Shown piece after piece: positions 34,801-46,494 of a DNA stretch of 64,000 nt (within the stretch, counting starts at the first letter, position 1; every line of letters begins with the position of its first letter). A program made the position numbers and the translations under genes. Source of the DNA: Ziziphus jujuba (Eukaryota > Streptophyta > Magnoliopsida > Rosales > Rhamnaceae); the NCBI RefSeq assembly GCF_031755915.1, contig NC_083384.1, positions 25,313,001 through 25,377,000 on the forward strand, written 5' to 3'. The notes beneath the pieces are model-generated. The model saw only the letters and a list, made by a program, of their open reading frames with translations. It made no database searches and was not told where the DNA came from.

Positions 34801-37150
34801 ATTACCCGTGTTGTACGAACTTTCCCACTAATGTACAATGTTACACTTGTACACCCAAATCCATTAAGTCATCAATTCGGACAAATACAACAATTGTCTA
34901 GTTGACAACAACTACAATAATAATAATAATAAGGTAAAATAGAACTAAAAACGATAAATACATTACATAAACTACATTTTCGTAGTAGATATACACCCGA
35001 TATACCACAGATACACTAATGCACGGTTCTATAATATCAGATGTTCGTAGATCTACTACGACCAATATGACTAGGAGTGGTTGTCTATGTTCGCTATCGA
35101 ACCCATTGATCTTTTAGGCAGCAAGAATACAATACTAAGCCATTCATAAGTGAAACCAAATCGTTGCCATAGTATGGTGTAGTACACATGACACATAACA
35201 TAACATAATGCATATATATATGTCAAAAAGATACTTGATATACCATATGATACACCATTACTGTCAAGTTATGTTTGGCATCCCAAATACAAATAGTGTG
35301 GGGGATGAAGAAGAAAACCTGCATGCAGCCACCCCAATAGTGTCTCAATGGCAACAGTGCTAAATAACCTACCATCCTATGGCTAATAAGAGATGGCTAA
35401 TATCGTCACAGTAGAATAACTACATACTCTTGCTTACCTTAGTGCCTATAGAAATAGATAAACTTGCCATCATTCAACCATTAGGAGGGTTGCTAATGTC
35501 ATCACTACAAATTACCTACCTACCTTCACTCACCATAGCTCATAAAGGACACCTAAATACAACATGTGCACTAATCAATTAATATAATAGTACAAAATCT
35601 AGTACTGCATGGTGCATCTATAGACTAACTAATCACATAAAAGTATATAATTATGAAAGCGTTATCTTCTCGTAATTACATTTTAAAATGTAAATAAACG
35701 TTTTAAATAAATTATTGAGTAAATAAATAAATAGATGAATAAATAAATAATACTCAAATAAAAATAAGAAAAATAAGAAAATTTAAACATAATTAATGAA
35801 CAATCTTACGATCTCCGTAAAATCAAATGTAATTCTAACTAATTAATTATTATCCAAAATCAATAACCAATAAAAAAAATTTTGAAAATCCAAATATAAT
35901 CTCTAGGAAAAATAGACTGAGTTAAAATCAGTTTAATATGAAATGCTTTTATAACTTTTAATTATTTAAAATCAACACTTAAGTTAAAATATAGTTATAT
36001 TAATAAATAAGTAAATAAATAAATAATCTTACAAGGCCATATACATTTACTTGGTTATGTTTATAAACACATATCTATACACAAAACAAACATGTTTTAT
36101 TAATGTCATTGTTTTAGCAAAATAAAATTAATGATAAACAATTTCACAATTCAGTCATAGATTATAATAGAATTAAAATATGGAATCAATTTAAAAAGAA
36201 ACTATATAAACTAATATCTTTTTAATTCTACAACCAACCTAACAATTTGAAGTTCACAAAAAGAAAAAAAAATTTAAAATTGACAATTAAAGCAATAAAT
36301 CAAATAATGAAAGTATTTTAATTAAACATATGCATTCAAACCTTTTTTGGAATTTCATAAAATACCAAATTAATAATGATTTATTAAATAATACATTTAA
36401 ATCCAAATATAATAATAAATAATTAATTAAGTAAATGTATATACATACACACATAAATATTTATTTACTTCAAAATAAAATTTAGAAAAAAAAATACGTC
36501 ACTCATGGTAATGACATTGTCCATCCTTGCTCTAATGCAGGGTCCACCGCTAGTCCTGTCGAGTGCTTAATATAAACCAAATATTAGTTAAATAACACAA
36601 ACATTCTCCAGTGGTACTTAGAATACACTAAATATTTTAAAATTCATTTTTACTACTTTAGGTTTCCAAAGTTGATCTCTGAGAGGATCCAACTATATAG
36701 TATCCCCGATTGGCTTATTGCCCGAAATTTGGAGATTCTCCCAATTACTCTTAATTTTATAAAATTGAGCATTCCACCAACCCCTATTAGCCACAATGAA
36801 ACTATATGCAATAATTTTCTTTGGGAGAACTTCCTATACAATCCAATTTTTACAACAACTTTTTAAATTAGCTTTAAAATAGTAAAATTTTAAATATTCA
36901 ACCATAATTAACAAACTATATATCAAATGAAAACTTATAAGAGTTGCTTAGATGTATGCCACTCAAAGCCATGTAACTGTTCAGATGTGCACAACTGAAT
37001 ATTCCTTGGTTGCTCCATTTTAAACAACCAAACATATGTAAATTTCTTTTCTCTTCTTTTTTTAATTTTTTTTTTATTTTTACGAATACGATTGTTATTC
37101 TTTAATTTTTACTCTAAACAAGTTCTTATTTGAATTTATAATTTGCAGAA
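34801..37150. other. unclassified repeat-like non-coding DNA (unit 1)
   Basis: Contains non-AT-rich blocks (about 35030-35560 and 36530-36870) conserved in unit 2, with GAACCCATTG and GGGTCCACCG-type phrases that look like parts of LTRs or other repeats. I cannot assign a family. No coding potential. Confidence 0.4.
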
Positions 37151-37622
37151 ATGGCTAGAACTCATGGAAAAAAATTGCATAGTCGAAACACGTATGTTTG
37201 TATTCGTCCTATAGCTTCGAACAGAAGACATCATGTTAAAACTAAGGCTGGTGTGGTTACAATACCTAAAGTTGCTTGAAATGTAGACTTAACAAATGTT
37301 AAAACTGAAAACGAGGTTGCCAATATAGCTACAAATAGTGAGGAAGGAAATGTATTAGACAATAACTTAAAGGTTGAAAATATGACAATTGGTGATGTAG
37401 AGGTTGAGAGTGGCAAGACTGAAAACTCAAAAGATGCAAATAGAACAACTAGCAACTTGGAAGTTGAAAATTCAGATGTTGGAATTCCAAGAGCTGAAAT
37501 ATAATATTTGACAATGTAGAATTTGAAAGACTAACAATTTAGAAGTTGATATGGAAATTAAAAGCATAGACGCTCAGAATGAAAATGATGAGGATATAAA
37601 TAATAAGGATTTTAGTTGTTAA
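37151..37622 (+). pseudogene. unknown basic-then-acidic ORF, unit 1 copy
   Basis: An acceptor-like TTTGCAGAA precedes ATG. The frame begins MARTHGKKLHSRNTYVCIRP, is basic for about 40 residues, meets a TGA (possibly CGA to TGA) at residue 43, then continues in frame with acidic, Asn/Glu/Val-rich repeats (LKVEN, VEVESGKTEN, NLEVENSDV) to about 37505. It can be followed after a shift to a TAA at 37620-37622. I do not recognise the family. The same ORF is in unit 2 with different lesions, so it was probably open when the duplication happened. It could be a captured host exon or a transposon accessory frame. Confidence 0.5.
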
Positions 37623-39681
37623 TTTCTAGGCGGTTTGAAAATATATTTGTGCTTAAAAAAATTTTATCCTACATTGTAGATAAATTATTAGGAATTAAGA
37701 AGAAAATAAAACCTTAAATTAGCATGTTTGATGTATAGAAATTGAACATAAATTGACTAATAATTCATTTTATTCTAAACATATAGACTATGCTCAGCTA
37801 ATTATCTTCGAACACTTAGGCATTGTTTGGCTGGTGCTCTCCAATGCATAAAATATCAAAACTTTTTGTGAAATTTTCACGAAATTCCCATTGTTCAAAC
37901 ACATAGAAAGGCAATTTAACTTCCTAGTGGAAACAGGTATAATTTCCATAATATCCACCAAAATTTGTAATAATTCTTCATAATTTTCATGGAAATTTCC
38001 ATCATAATATCTACATGAAATATTTCACAATTTAGTTAATAAATCTGTAATTTCTATGAAAATTTTTGAAATTTCTATGAAATTTTCATAGATTTTCATA
38101 GATTTCCATGAAATTTCCATAGAAATTTTGAAAATATCAATGATTTTTTTGTTAATTTTTATCACAAATTTTTATAAATATTATTAATGTTAAGTAAAAC
38201 ATTTTGCCAAATTAATATTATTGATGTTAAGGAAAACATTTTGCAAAATTAATATTATTGATAGTCTTTTTTACTTTTTAATTATCTTCAATAATTAGGC
38301 AAATAAAATTAAAAAAATTCACATTTAACAAATAATGTCTAAAATTACATTAGATAAGTCTACTTTCATATTGTTAGAGAAAATCAGCATCATAAATTAT
38401 AAATTTACCTACCTATTTTTTTTTTACAATAATAAATTTAATATTTGTATAAATAATATAAAGTAAATAAAAATTAGAACGTAAACAAAAGTTGAAACAT
38501 ATGTAGGAAATATAATTTCTCAAAATCGACATTTAAAATTTCTGTATCGATGATATATTAACAATTACATGCAAAATTATCAAGGAGATATATTTTTTTA
38601 ATAATTATTTCTTAAATTTCATATTTTAAAATGAGAATAAGAAAAATACAAACAATTCTAACCATCCAGATTTTTTTATAGTATTGAAATATCATTTATT
38701 AAATATAATGTAATTATAATAATTATTTTATATAACTTAATTAATGAATAATTTTATTAAATATAAATAAATATATATATATATCTTTATACATTTTTTT
38801 ATTAATAATAGTATATATTTTAAATATCAACATTTATTATAAATTGATAGATTAAAAGAACTATAATATCCATTCAATATTTTTATAATTTTAATAGCAA
38901 ATTTGATAATTAATTTATTAAATAAGCTAATTTTAAAGTTTCAATCAAAATTTCTATTTTTCTAAATAAATTTCTTTCAATTTCAATTATTTTTATAAAT
39001 TTTTATCGATATTTGATAATTTTTGATATTTTTATATTTTAAACTCTCGACATTTCCATTAATATTGAAATTTTGAATCTTGATGCTCTTTAAACATTAT
39101 TTAATAGTTTAGTTTACAAAATTTGAAACTTAAAAGTTTGATTAGTTAGTGACTATAGAACCAAGCATTTACAAAATTTGAACTTTCTACAATTAAAAAT
39201 AAATAAATAAATAAAAAGGAGAAACCAAATATATCGATAAATATTGCTATTGTCCATTTTCACTTAAAAAGAAAAACCAGAAAACTTAAAGTAAAAATCT
39301 TAGCAAAAGCTTATATTTTCCTCTTGAGTTTCTTTGTACTATTTATTTATTTATTTTTTATATTTGATCATTTTCTTAAATTGTATTATAAAAAGCAGAA
39401 AAAAATATAATGATAAAAAAGGTTAAAAAGTATAAAAATAGAGGTCTAAGTAAGATGGTGTTTTTTATTTTGCTGAAGAAAAAATGTTACTTTTGGTGTA
39501 TATTAACTAATTTACAAATATTATTCTTTTTTAATAATTTTATATAGAGATAAAATTGAAACGAAAAAGTCAGAAGAATTACAGTATGCAGATATTGTAG
39601 TCATGTACAAAGAACCACCCTAGCGGCAACGTCCACCATATTTGAGTCATCCTTTCATTTTAAGCCCACTAAGCATTGACT
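37623..39681. other. AT-rich repeat with fragmented TTTCCATGAAATTT motifs (unit 1)
   Basis: Low-complexity, highly AT-rich sequence. Palindromic-looking TTTCATAGAAATTT/ATTTCCATGAAATT motifs cluster at about 37850-38130, and ATATTTGATAATTTTTGATATT-like motifs at 38990-39070. This may be an old inverted-repeat element. No gene. Confidence 0.4.
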
Positions 39682-39850
39682 TTAGGCCTGTTGAAAATTA
39701 GGCTCAATGGCATTAGTCAAAGCAGACAGCTCACTTGGAGATAGCTACATATCCTTAGGGTTATTGTCATGCCCCACCACTGACCTGTCAGCATTTAATG
39801 CGACTGACCTCCTAAAACAGAGCATTTTTAATATTTGCTGCTTCTTTTTA
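39682..39850 (-). pseudogene. last-exon relic of an unidentified gene, unit 1 copy
   Basis: Shares the stop codon and C-terminus (NFQQA) and inner phrases with the exon at 48540-48817, but has lost segments and the frame. It is clearly a deleted copy. The host gene is not recognised. Confidence 0.6.
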
Positions 39851-39875
39851 TTTTTAGGTTCACCTTGTTATGCAC

Positions 39876-40470
39876 GGCACATACATTTGAATCTTGAGAG
39901 AATAAATTTAGCTCAAGAGTCAGATTGTAGGTCCACACATTGGAGTTATCGTGCTGTCACGAAATTAAATAACAACACGACCCATTATTTAGGGCGATTC
40001 TCATCACACAAATTGACTTCTGTAGTTCGTGCTCATAAAATCTTATCAAGTTATTTTCTTTCTTTTATTTTTTTATTAAAATAACTTTTTTCTTAATCGT
40101 TTCTAAATTTTTTTTTCTTTAGCTTTTTGTTTTTAGTTTATTTTTTGTTTTTGATTTTGTTATTAAAAAAAAAAAAAAAAGAGAAATGAGAACTATCTAT
40201 CAACTTCTCATGAAAAACATGTCAATTTGGAGACACTTCGTACGTGATGTCATAAAAATTTAAATATTTATTTTAAAATAATTAACTTTTTGTAATATTT
40301 TTTAATAAAAAATATTTTTTTTTTTAAATGATTATTTCTGAAGCCAAATAAATTAATCAATGTATATTCCATATCCATCAACCACATCATTTCTTCTATA
40401 ATAACAAGCTATCATTTTTTCTAAAATAAACAAAAAAATAGTTCCAACATATCAATTCTTATAGAATCCT
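39876..40470 (-). repeat. CYP76 3' flank, copy 2 of 3 (no P450 attached)
   Basis: Matches 10714-11380 and 50503-51030, but lacks the TGCTTTGCC...GTTGTACAG block found in the other two. Similarity ends at about 40470, and no P450 exon follows. Confidence 0.85.
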
Positions 40471-40909
40471 TCTATGGTTAGGCCAATCTTGATCAAAATA
40501 GTATAATCCAAAAATATGCCAAAAATTATAGTTATTAGATTTCAACTTATAATATGAACAGTTTAAATTATTCCTTATCACACGTGAGAAAAAATTACAG
40601 GACAAAAAAACTTTTCTTTAATCTTTCCGCTTTAAAATATCTCTTCCTTTCCCGCTCACATCATTGTTTCACATAGACCTCACCGTTTCAAAATTCCCAA
40701 ATAAAATCCACCATCTCTCGTTCGTACCACTGTTTCAACCCCATATATTCTTTTATTGCTTCCACCACCTAGGCATTCTCTTCGACAATCCCAAATCTAT
40801 TTAGAGCTTGGTTTAAAAGTTAGTATTTTTTAGCCTTTGTTTTGTTTTTTTTTTTTTTTTTTGGTTTTTTTTTTTAAGTGTGAACAAAAAATCCAAAAAA
40901 AAAAAAAAA

Positions 40910-41336
40910 ACAATGACATTGATGACCTGTAAAATGTCACCAGCATAGGTACCAAACAAGTGGGCATTTTCCTCCAGATGAAGAGCTGCTCTTTCTCGGT
41001 TGTCCAGAGTAGTCTCCACGTGGCCAAAAGTGAAGTTTTGGTGGTGACTGTATCACTGCTCAGAGCAAAAAGGGCGTCTATGGCCTTGATAATCGAGTCT
41101 CGTTTGACTGGGTTCTTTTGGATTTTGAGGCCCCGATCTTAATCAAATATGAGGTTAAGGAGTTCCTGCTTAGAGAGTTTCGATTGAGCTATGAGGGACA
41201 GGCAGGTGATCTTAGAAGAGTCAGAGTGCTGGGGTTTCAGAAAACAAGAATTGAGGTGGTGGTGTTTTAGGTTGAATTGAATACTAGAAAGAATGAGGTT
41301 TGAGAACATAGAGATATGGAAGCTTTTGAGTTTCAT
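40910..41336 (-). pseudogene. plastid-lipid-associated protein (PAP/fibrillin) first-exon pseudogene
   Basis: ATG at 41336 opens a Ser/His-rich stretch like a chloroplast transit peptide, then SKQELLNLIFD. A TAA follows where fibrillins continue (DRGL), and the frame continues with DSIIKAIDAL, DTVTTKTSLLATWRLLWTTE and KEQLFI. A one-base frameshift near 40975 then gives HLFGTYAGDILQVINV. The order KQELL..LI - AIDAL - W(R/K)LLWTTE is the PAP/fibrillin N-terminal signature. Fibrillins coat plastoglobules and affect plastid lipid metabolism. Sequence after about 40910 is poly-A/T, so later exons are absent. I infer a truncated duplicate. Confidence 0.8.
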
Positions 41337-41534
41337 GATGTCATTGGTTTTATATACTGGAAGCGTTCACTTCTTTCTTTTTCTTTTTTTTTTTTTTGGG
41401 TTGAAACATAATGGTTGACTGACTTTTTCAGCGGAAACTCACGAATTATTTTCACCAGAATATCATCAGGCAATTCACTGATTCTATCATCCCCCTCTCT
41501 CTTGTTTTTCTATATCTAATAACAATCCAATCCC

Positions 41535-41558
41535 AAAAAAAAAAAAAAAAAAAAAAAA
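41535..41558 (+). repeat. poly-A run (24 A)
   Basis: Homopolymer next to the hairpin satellite. Confidence 0.95.
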
Positions 41559-41730
41559 GAAGGGAAAAAGAGAAAAAGAAAAGAGCACTAACATACAAAT
41601 ATGAAAAGTAAAAATTAAAAAAAAAAATTGAACAATATTCTTTTTCACCTTGTTCTGAGATTCACAACATTGAAGCTGTTTCTCCATCTATCTGATAAAA
41701 TTAACAAAAAAACAAAATTAAAAAAAATAG

Positions 41731-42739
41731 GATAAGCCAATGCTTTTTCATCAAAAAGCATAGGCTTTTGTATTTCTTTTTTTTTTTTTCTCTGTTTTGA
41801 CAAAGTTGGATTATGTTTTGATAATTTGATAATTTTGGATTTTTGGTATTTTTATTTTTTTGTGTTTTTTGTTTAAACATTTAATTTTTAACAAAAATAA
41901 CCAAAAAATAACAAAATAACAAAAAAAAAATTTAGAAAAAAAAAAAAGATAAGCCAACGCTTTTTCATCAAAAAACGTTGGCTTTTGTGATAAGCCAACT
42001 CTTTTTCATCAAAAGGCGTTGGCATTTGTATTTTCAAATTGTTTTTTTTTTTTTTGGTTTTCTGTTTTCATAAAGTTGGATTATGTTTTGATAATTTTGG
42101 ATTTTAAATATTTTTATTTTTTTGTGTTTTTCATTTGGACATTTAATTTTTAACAAAATTAACCAAAAAATAAAACAAAATGAAAAAAAAAAAAAAGGAT
42201 AAGCCAACTCTTTTTCATCAAAAAGTGTTGGCATTTGTATTTTCATTTTTTTTTTTTTTTTTGGTTTGGTATTCTGTTTTCATAAAGTTGGGTTATGTTT
42301 TGATAATTTTGGATTTTTAGTATTTTTATTTTTTTGTGTTTTTGGTTTGGACATTTAATTTTTAAAAAAATTAACCAAAGAATAAAATAAATTTAACAAA
42401 AAACAAAATTAAAAAAAAAAAAGGATAACCCAACGCTTTTTCATCAAAAAGCGTTGGCTTTTATATATTTTCAATTTTTTTTTTGTTTGGTTTTCTGTTT
42501 TGATAAAGTTGGATTATATTTTGATAATCTTGGGATTTTTAGTATTTTTATTTTCTTGTGTTTTTTGTTTGGACATTTAATTTTTAACAAAATTAACCAA
42601 AAAATAAAACAAAATTAATAAAAAAACAAAATTAAAAAAAAAAATAGGATAAGCCAACTCTTTTTCATCAAAAGGCGTTGGCTTTTGTATTTTCAATTTT
42701 TTTTTTTTTTTTTTGGTTTTCTATTTTGACAAAGTTGGA
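41731..42739 (+). repeat. satellite of about 220 bp with a hairpin in every unit
   Basis: Six hairpin-bearing repeats start with GATAAGCC or GATAACCC at 41731, 41948, 41989, 42198, 42424 and 42648 (spacings 217, 41, 209, 226, 224). Each has arm GCCAACGCTTTTT, loop CATC and the complementary arm, followed by a T-rich tract, TTTTGATAATTTTGGATTTTTAG-like spacer and ACATTTAATTTTTAACAAAA. No transposase or coding frame. See the findings for base-pair changes in the stems. Confidence 0.85.
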
Positions 42740-43309
42740 ATTGGCACTCTTCTGACGTTAACAGCCGTAAATACCTTTATATGTATCGGAACGCCTTTCG
42801 AGGCTTACCACCAAAACCCCATGATGATCTCCATTTTTTTCCAAGTTTTTACTCAGCACCAGAAATTCATACTTCTATAAACTCATAGCCACTCATACCT
42901 TCCACTTGTTATAGTCTCACATTTTTGTAACATTTTGTGAATATAGAAAATACATAAATGCAAATAAAAAGATGATAATGATGATGAAGATGATGACAAC
43001 AATAATAATAATAAGATATAAAGACAATCTATATCCTAGATCTTAAATTATATAGTCTACCTTTTAACATTAAGGAAAGATATAGATACAAATTTTACTG
43101 CCAAAAGTGATAAATAACTTTCAACAAAATAAATTACATTTAAAATGCATATAAAGAAACAATATTTTAAATTGAAGAGTTGTGGTCTCAATGGCAACCC
43201 CAATAATATTTCTATTATCCAAAACCAATGTAAATATATAAATATATATATATATATATATTTATATATTCTACATAAATATAAATATATATACAGTCTC
43301 TCGAAAGAT

Positions 43310-43675
43310 TTGAATAACATGTCTGTAGGCTAATATACTTGTTCAAAAGGTAATGCACATCTTCAAAAGCTATGATGCCTACCCAAAGGCTAGTACTCTG
43401 GTTCAAAAGCTGGAACACATGCTTGAGGGCTGAAATATCTACCCAAAGGCTAGTAGTCCTACTCGAAGGTTGCAATATTTGTCCAAAAGCTTAAATATCT
43501 ACACGAAGACTAATACTCTTACCCGAAGGCTGGAATACTTGTTCGAAGGTTGAGGTATTGCTCGAAGGCTAAAGTACCTGCTCGAAGGCTAAAGTACCTG
43601 CTCGAAGGCTAGTACTCTTGCCTGAAGACTACAATACCTATCTGAATGTTGCAATACCTACTAGAAAACTGACCT
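43310..43675 (+). repeat. 20-bp minisatellite, unit 2 copy
   Basis: Degenerate CGAAGGCT-based units. Two adjacent identical units (GGCTAAAGTACCTGCTCGAA) near 43567-43606 suggest recent slippage. Confidence 0.8.
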
Positions 43676-46045
43676 AGATTCCCATTACTTGTGTTGTATG
43701 AACTTTCTCACTAATGTACAATGTTACACATATACACCCAAATCCATTAAGTCATCAATTAGGACAAATACAACAATCGTATAGTTGACAATAACAACAA
43801 CAATAATAATAAGGTAAAATAGAACTAAAAATGATAAATACATTACATAAACTCCACATTCATAGCAAATATACACCTGCTATATCATAGATACACTAAT
43901 GTACAGTTCTATAATATCAGCTGTCCGTAGGTATACTATTACCATTACGGCCAAGTGTGGTTGTCTATATACGCCGTCGAACCCATTGGTCTCGTAGGCA
44001 GTAAGAATACGATACTAAGTCGTTCATGAGCCAAACCGAATAGTTGCTACTGTATGGTATAGTATACATGACACATAACATAACATAATGCATTTATATA
44101 TATATATATATGTATGTTGAAAAGACACCTGATGTAATATATGATATATCATTGCTGTCAAGTGATGTTTGGCATCCCAAATACAAATGGGTTGAGAGAT
44201 GAAGAATAGAGCCTACATGCAGCCCCAGTGGTGTTTCAATGATACAAGTCCTAAATAACCTAGCATCCTATAGCTAATAAAGGATGACTAATATCATCAC
44301 AGTAGAAGTACCTACATACTCTCGCTTACCTTAGTGTCTATAGGAATAGATAAACCTACCATTATTTAACCATAGAAAGGGTGGCTAATGTCATCATTAC
44401 AAATTACCTACCTACCCTCACTCACCACAGCTCATAAAGGACACCTAAATACAACCTGTGCTAATCAATCAATGTAATAATACAAAACATAATACTGCAT
44501 GGTGCATCTATAGATTAACTAGTCACATAAAATTATATAATTACGAAAATATCAACTTCTCATAATTATATTTTAAAATGTAAATAAATGTTTTAAATAA
44601 ATTATTGAATAAATAAACAAATAAATAAATAATACTCAGATAAAAATAAGAAAAATATTAAAATTTAAACATAATTAATGAATAATCTTACAATCTCCAT
44701 AAAATCAAATATAATTCTAACTAATTAATTATTACCCAAAATCAATGACTAATAATTAAAAAAAAATTGAAAACCCAAGTATAATTTCTAAGAAAAATAG
44801 AACCTGTTAAAATTATTTTAATATGAAATACTTTTATAACTCTTAATTCTTTAAAATCAACATTCAAGTTAATATATAGTTATATAAATAAATAAGTAAA
44901 TAAATAAATAAACAAATAATCTTACAAGGCCATATAGGCCATATACATCTACTTGGTTCTATACACACACACATATATATACACAAAATAGATATGTTTT
45001 ATTAATATTATTGTTTTAGCAAACTAAAATTAATGATAAACAATTTCACAATTCAGTCATAGACTATAGTATAAATTAAAATACGGAAGGAATTTAAAAA
45101 GAAACTATATAAACTAATATCTTTTTAATTCTACAACCAGTCCAATAATTTGAAATTCACAAAAAAAAAAAAAAAAAACTTAGATTGACAATTAAAACAA
45201 TAAATCAAATAATGTAAGCATTTTAATTAAACATATGCATTCAAACCCTTTTTGGAGTTTTATAAAATACCAAATTAATAATTATTTATTAAATAATACC
45301 TTTAAATCCAAACATAATAATAAATAAATAATTAAATAAATATATATACATACACACACAAATATTTATTTACTCCAAAATAAAATTTAGGAAAAAAATA
45401 TGTCACTCATAGTAATGACATTGTCCATCTTTACTCTACTACAGGGTCCACCGTTAGTCTTGTTGGGTCCTTAATATACACCAAATATATTAGTTAAATA
45501 ACACAAACATTCTCCATTGCTACTTAGAATACACTAAATATTTTAAAATACACTTTCATTACATTTGGTTCCCAAATTTGATCTCAGAGGGAGTCCAACT
45601 ATGTAGTATCCGCAATTGGCTTATTGTCCGAAACTTAGGAATTCTCCTAATTACTCTTAATTTTATGAAATTGAGCATTCCATCAACCCCTATTAGCCAC
45701 AATAAAACTATATGCAATAATTTTCTTTGGGAGAACTTCCAATACAGTCCAATTTTTACAGCAACTTTTAAATTAGCTTAAAAATACTAAAATTTTAAAT
45801 ATTTAACCATAATTAAGAAACTATATATCAAATGAAAACTTATAAGAGTTGTTTAGATGTATGCCACTCAAAGCCATGTACCTATTCAAATGTGCACAAC
45901 CAAACATTCCTTGGCTGTTCCATTTTAAACAACCAAAAATATGTAAATTTCTTTTCTCTTTTAGTTTTTTTTTTTTTCGAATACGATTGTTATACTTTAA
46001 TTTTTACTTTAAAAAAATTTGTATTTAAATTTATAATTTATAGAA
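43676..46045. other. unclassified repeat-like non-coding DNA (unit 2)
   Basis: Counterpart of 34801-37150. It contains the same conserved blocks and no coding region. Confidence 0.4.
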
Positions 46046-46494
46046 ATGGCTAGAACTCATGGAAAAAAATTGCATAGTCGTAACACATATGTTTGTATTC
46101 GTCCTACAGCTTTGAATAGAAGATATTGTATTAAAACTAAGGTTGGTGAAAGTTACTCGAAATGTACACTTACCAAATGTTAAAACTGAAAATGAGGTTG
46201 CTAATACGGTTACAACTAGTGAGGAAGGAAATGTATAGGACAATAACTTAAAGGTTGAAAATACTACAATTGGTGATGTAGAGGTTGAGTATGGCAAGGC
46301 TGAAAGCACATAAGATGCACATAGAGCAACTAGCAACTTGGAAGATGAAAATTTAGATGTTGAAATTCCAGGAGCTGAAAACACAATATTTTACAATGTA
46401 GAATTTGAAAGACTGACAATTTAGAAGTTGATATGGAAATTAAAAGCATAGGGGCTTAAATTGAAAATGAGAGGACATAAATAATAAAGGTTTT
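46046..46494 (+). pseudogene. unknown basic-then-acidic ORF, unit 2 copy
   Basis: Same start (MARTHGKKLHSRNTYVCIRP) as the unit 1 copy. A small deletion after about residue 35 shifts the frame, and TAG/TAA codons interrupt the acidic part (near 46238 and 46311). The preceding acceptor is weaker (TTTATAG). Function unknown. Confidence 0.5.

Larger units (their letters stand above)
33901..40470. repeat. segmental duplication, unit 1
   Basis: Starts GCC(T)TAAATACCTTTATATG and is collinear with 42764-51050. Anchor pairs give a constant offset: 33901/42764 (8,863), 37151/46046 (8,895) and 39682/48540 (8,858). The unit holds a minisatellite, a large non-coding repeat-like region, an acidic ORF relic, a gene-exon relic and P450 3' flank. 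Similarity to the P450-flank copies stops near 40470, before the P450 would begin. Confidence 0.9.

Noticed and set aside
37231..37455. Minus-strand frame rich in Ser/Thr/Phe
   Set aside because: It is the antisense shadow of the acidic ORF on the plus strand, and the same shadow appears in unit 2.
40470..40500. Possible remnant of the CYP76 3' coding end in unit 1 (ATGGTTAGGCCAATCTTGATC)
   Set aside because: It resembles ATGGTTGAGCCAATTCTAGCGAGATC of the P450 copies, but the match is short, gapped and out of register with the flank. Not enough to call.
41731..42739. CRISPR-like array (short palindromic repeats at spacing)
   Set aside because: Spacing is about 220 bp, the spacers are themselves repeats, there are no cas genes, and the DNA is plant nuclear. 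It is a satellite with hairpins.
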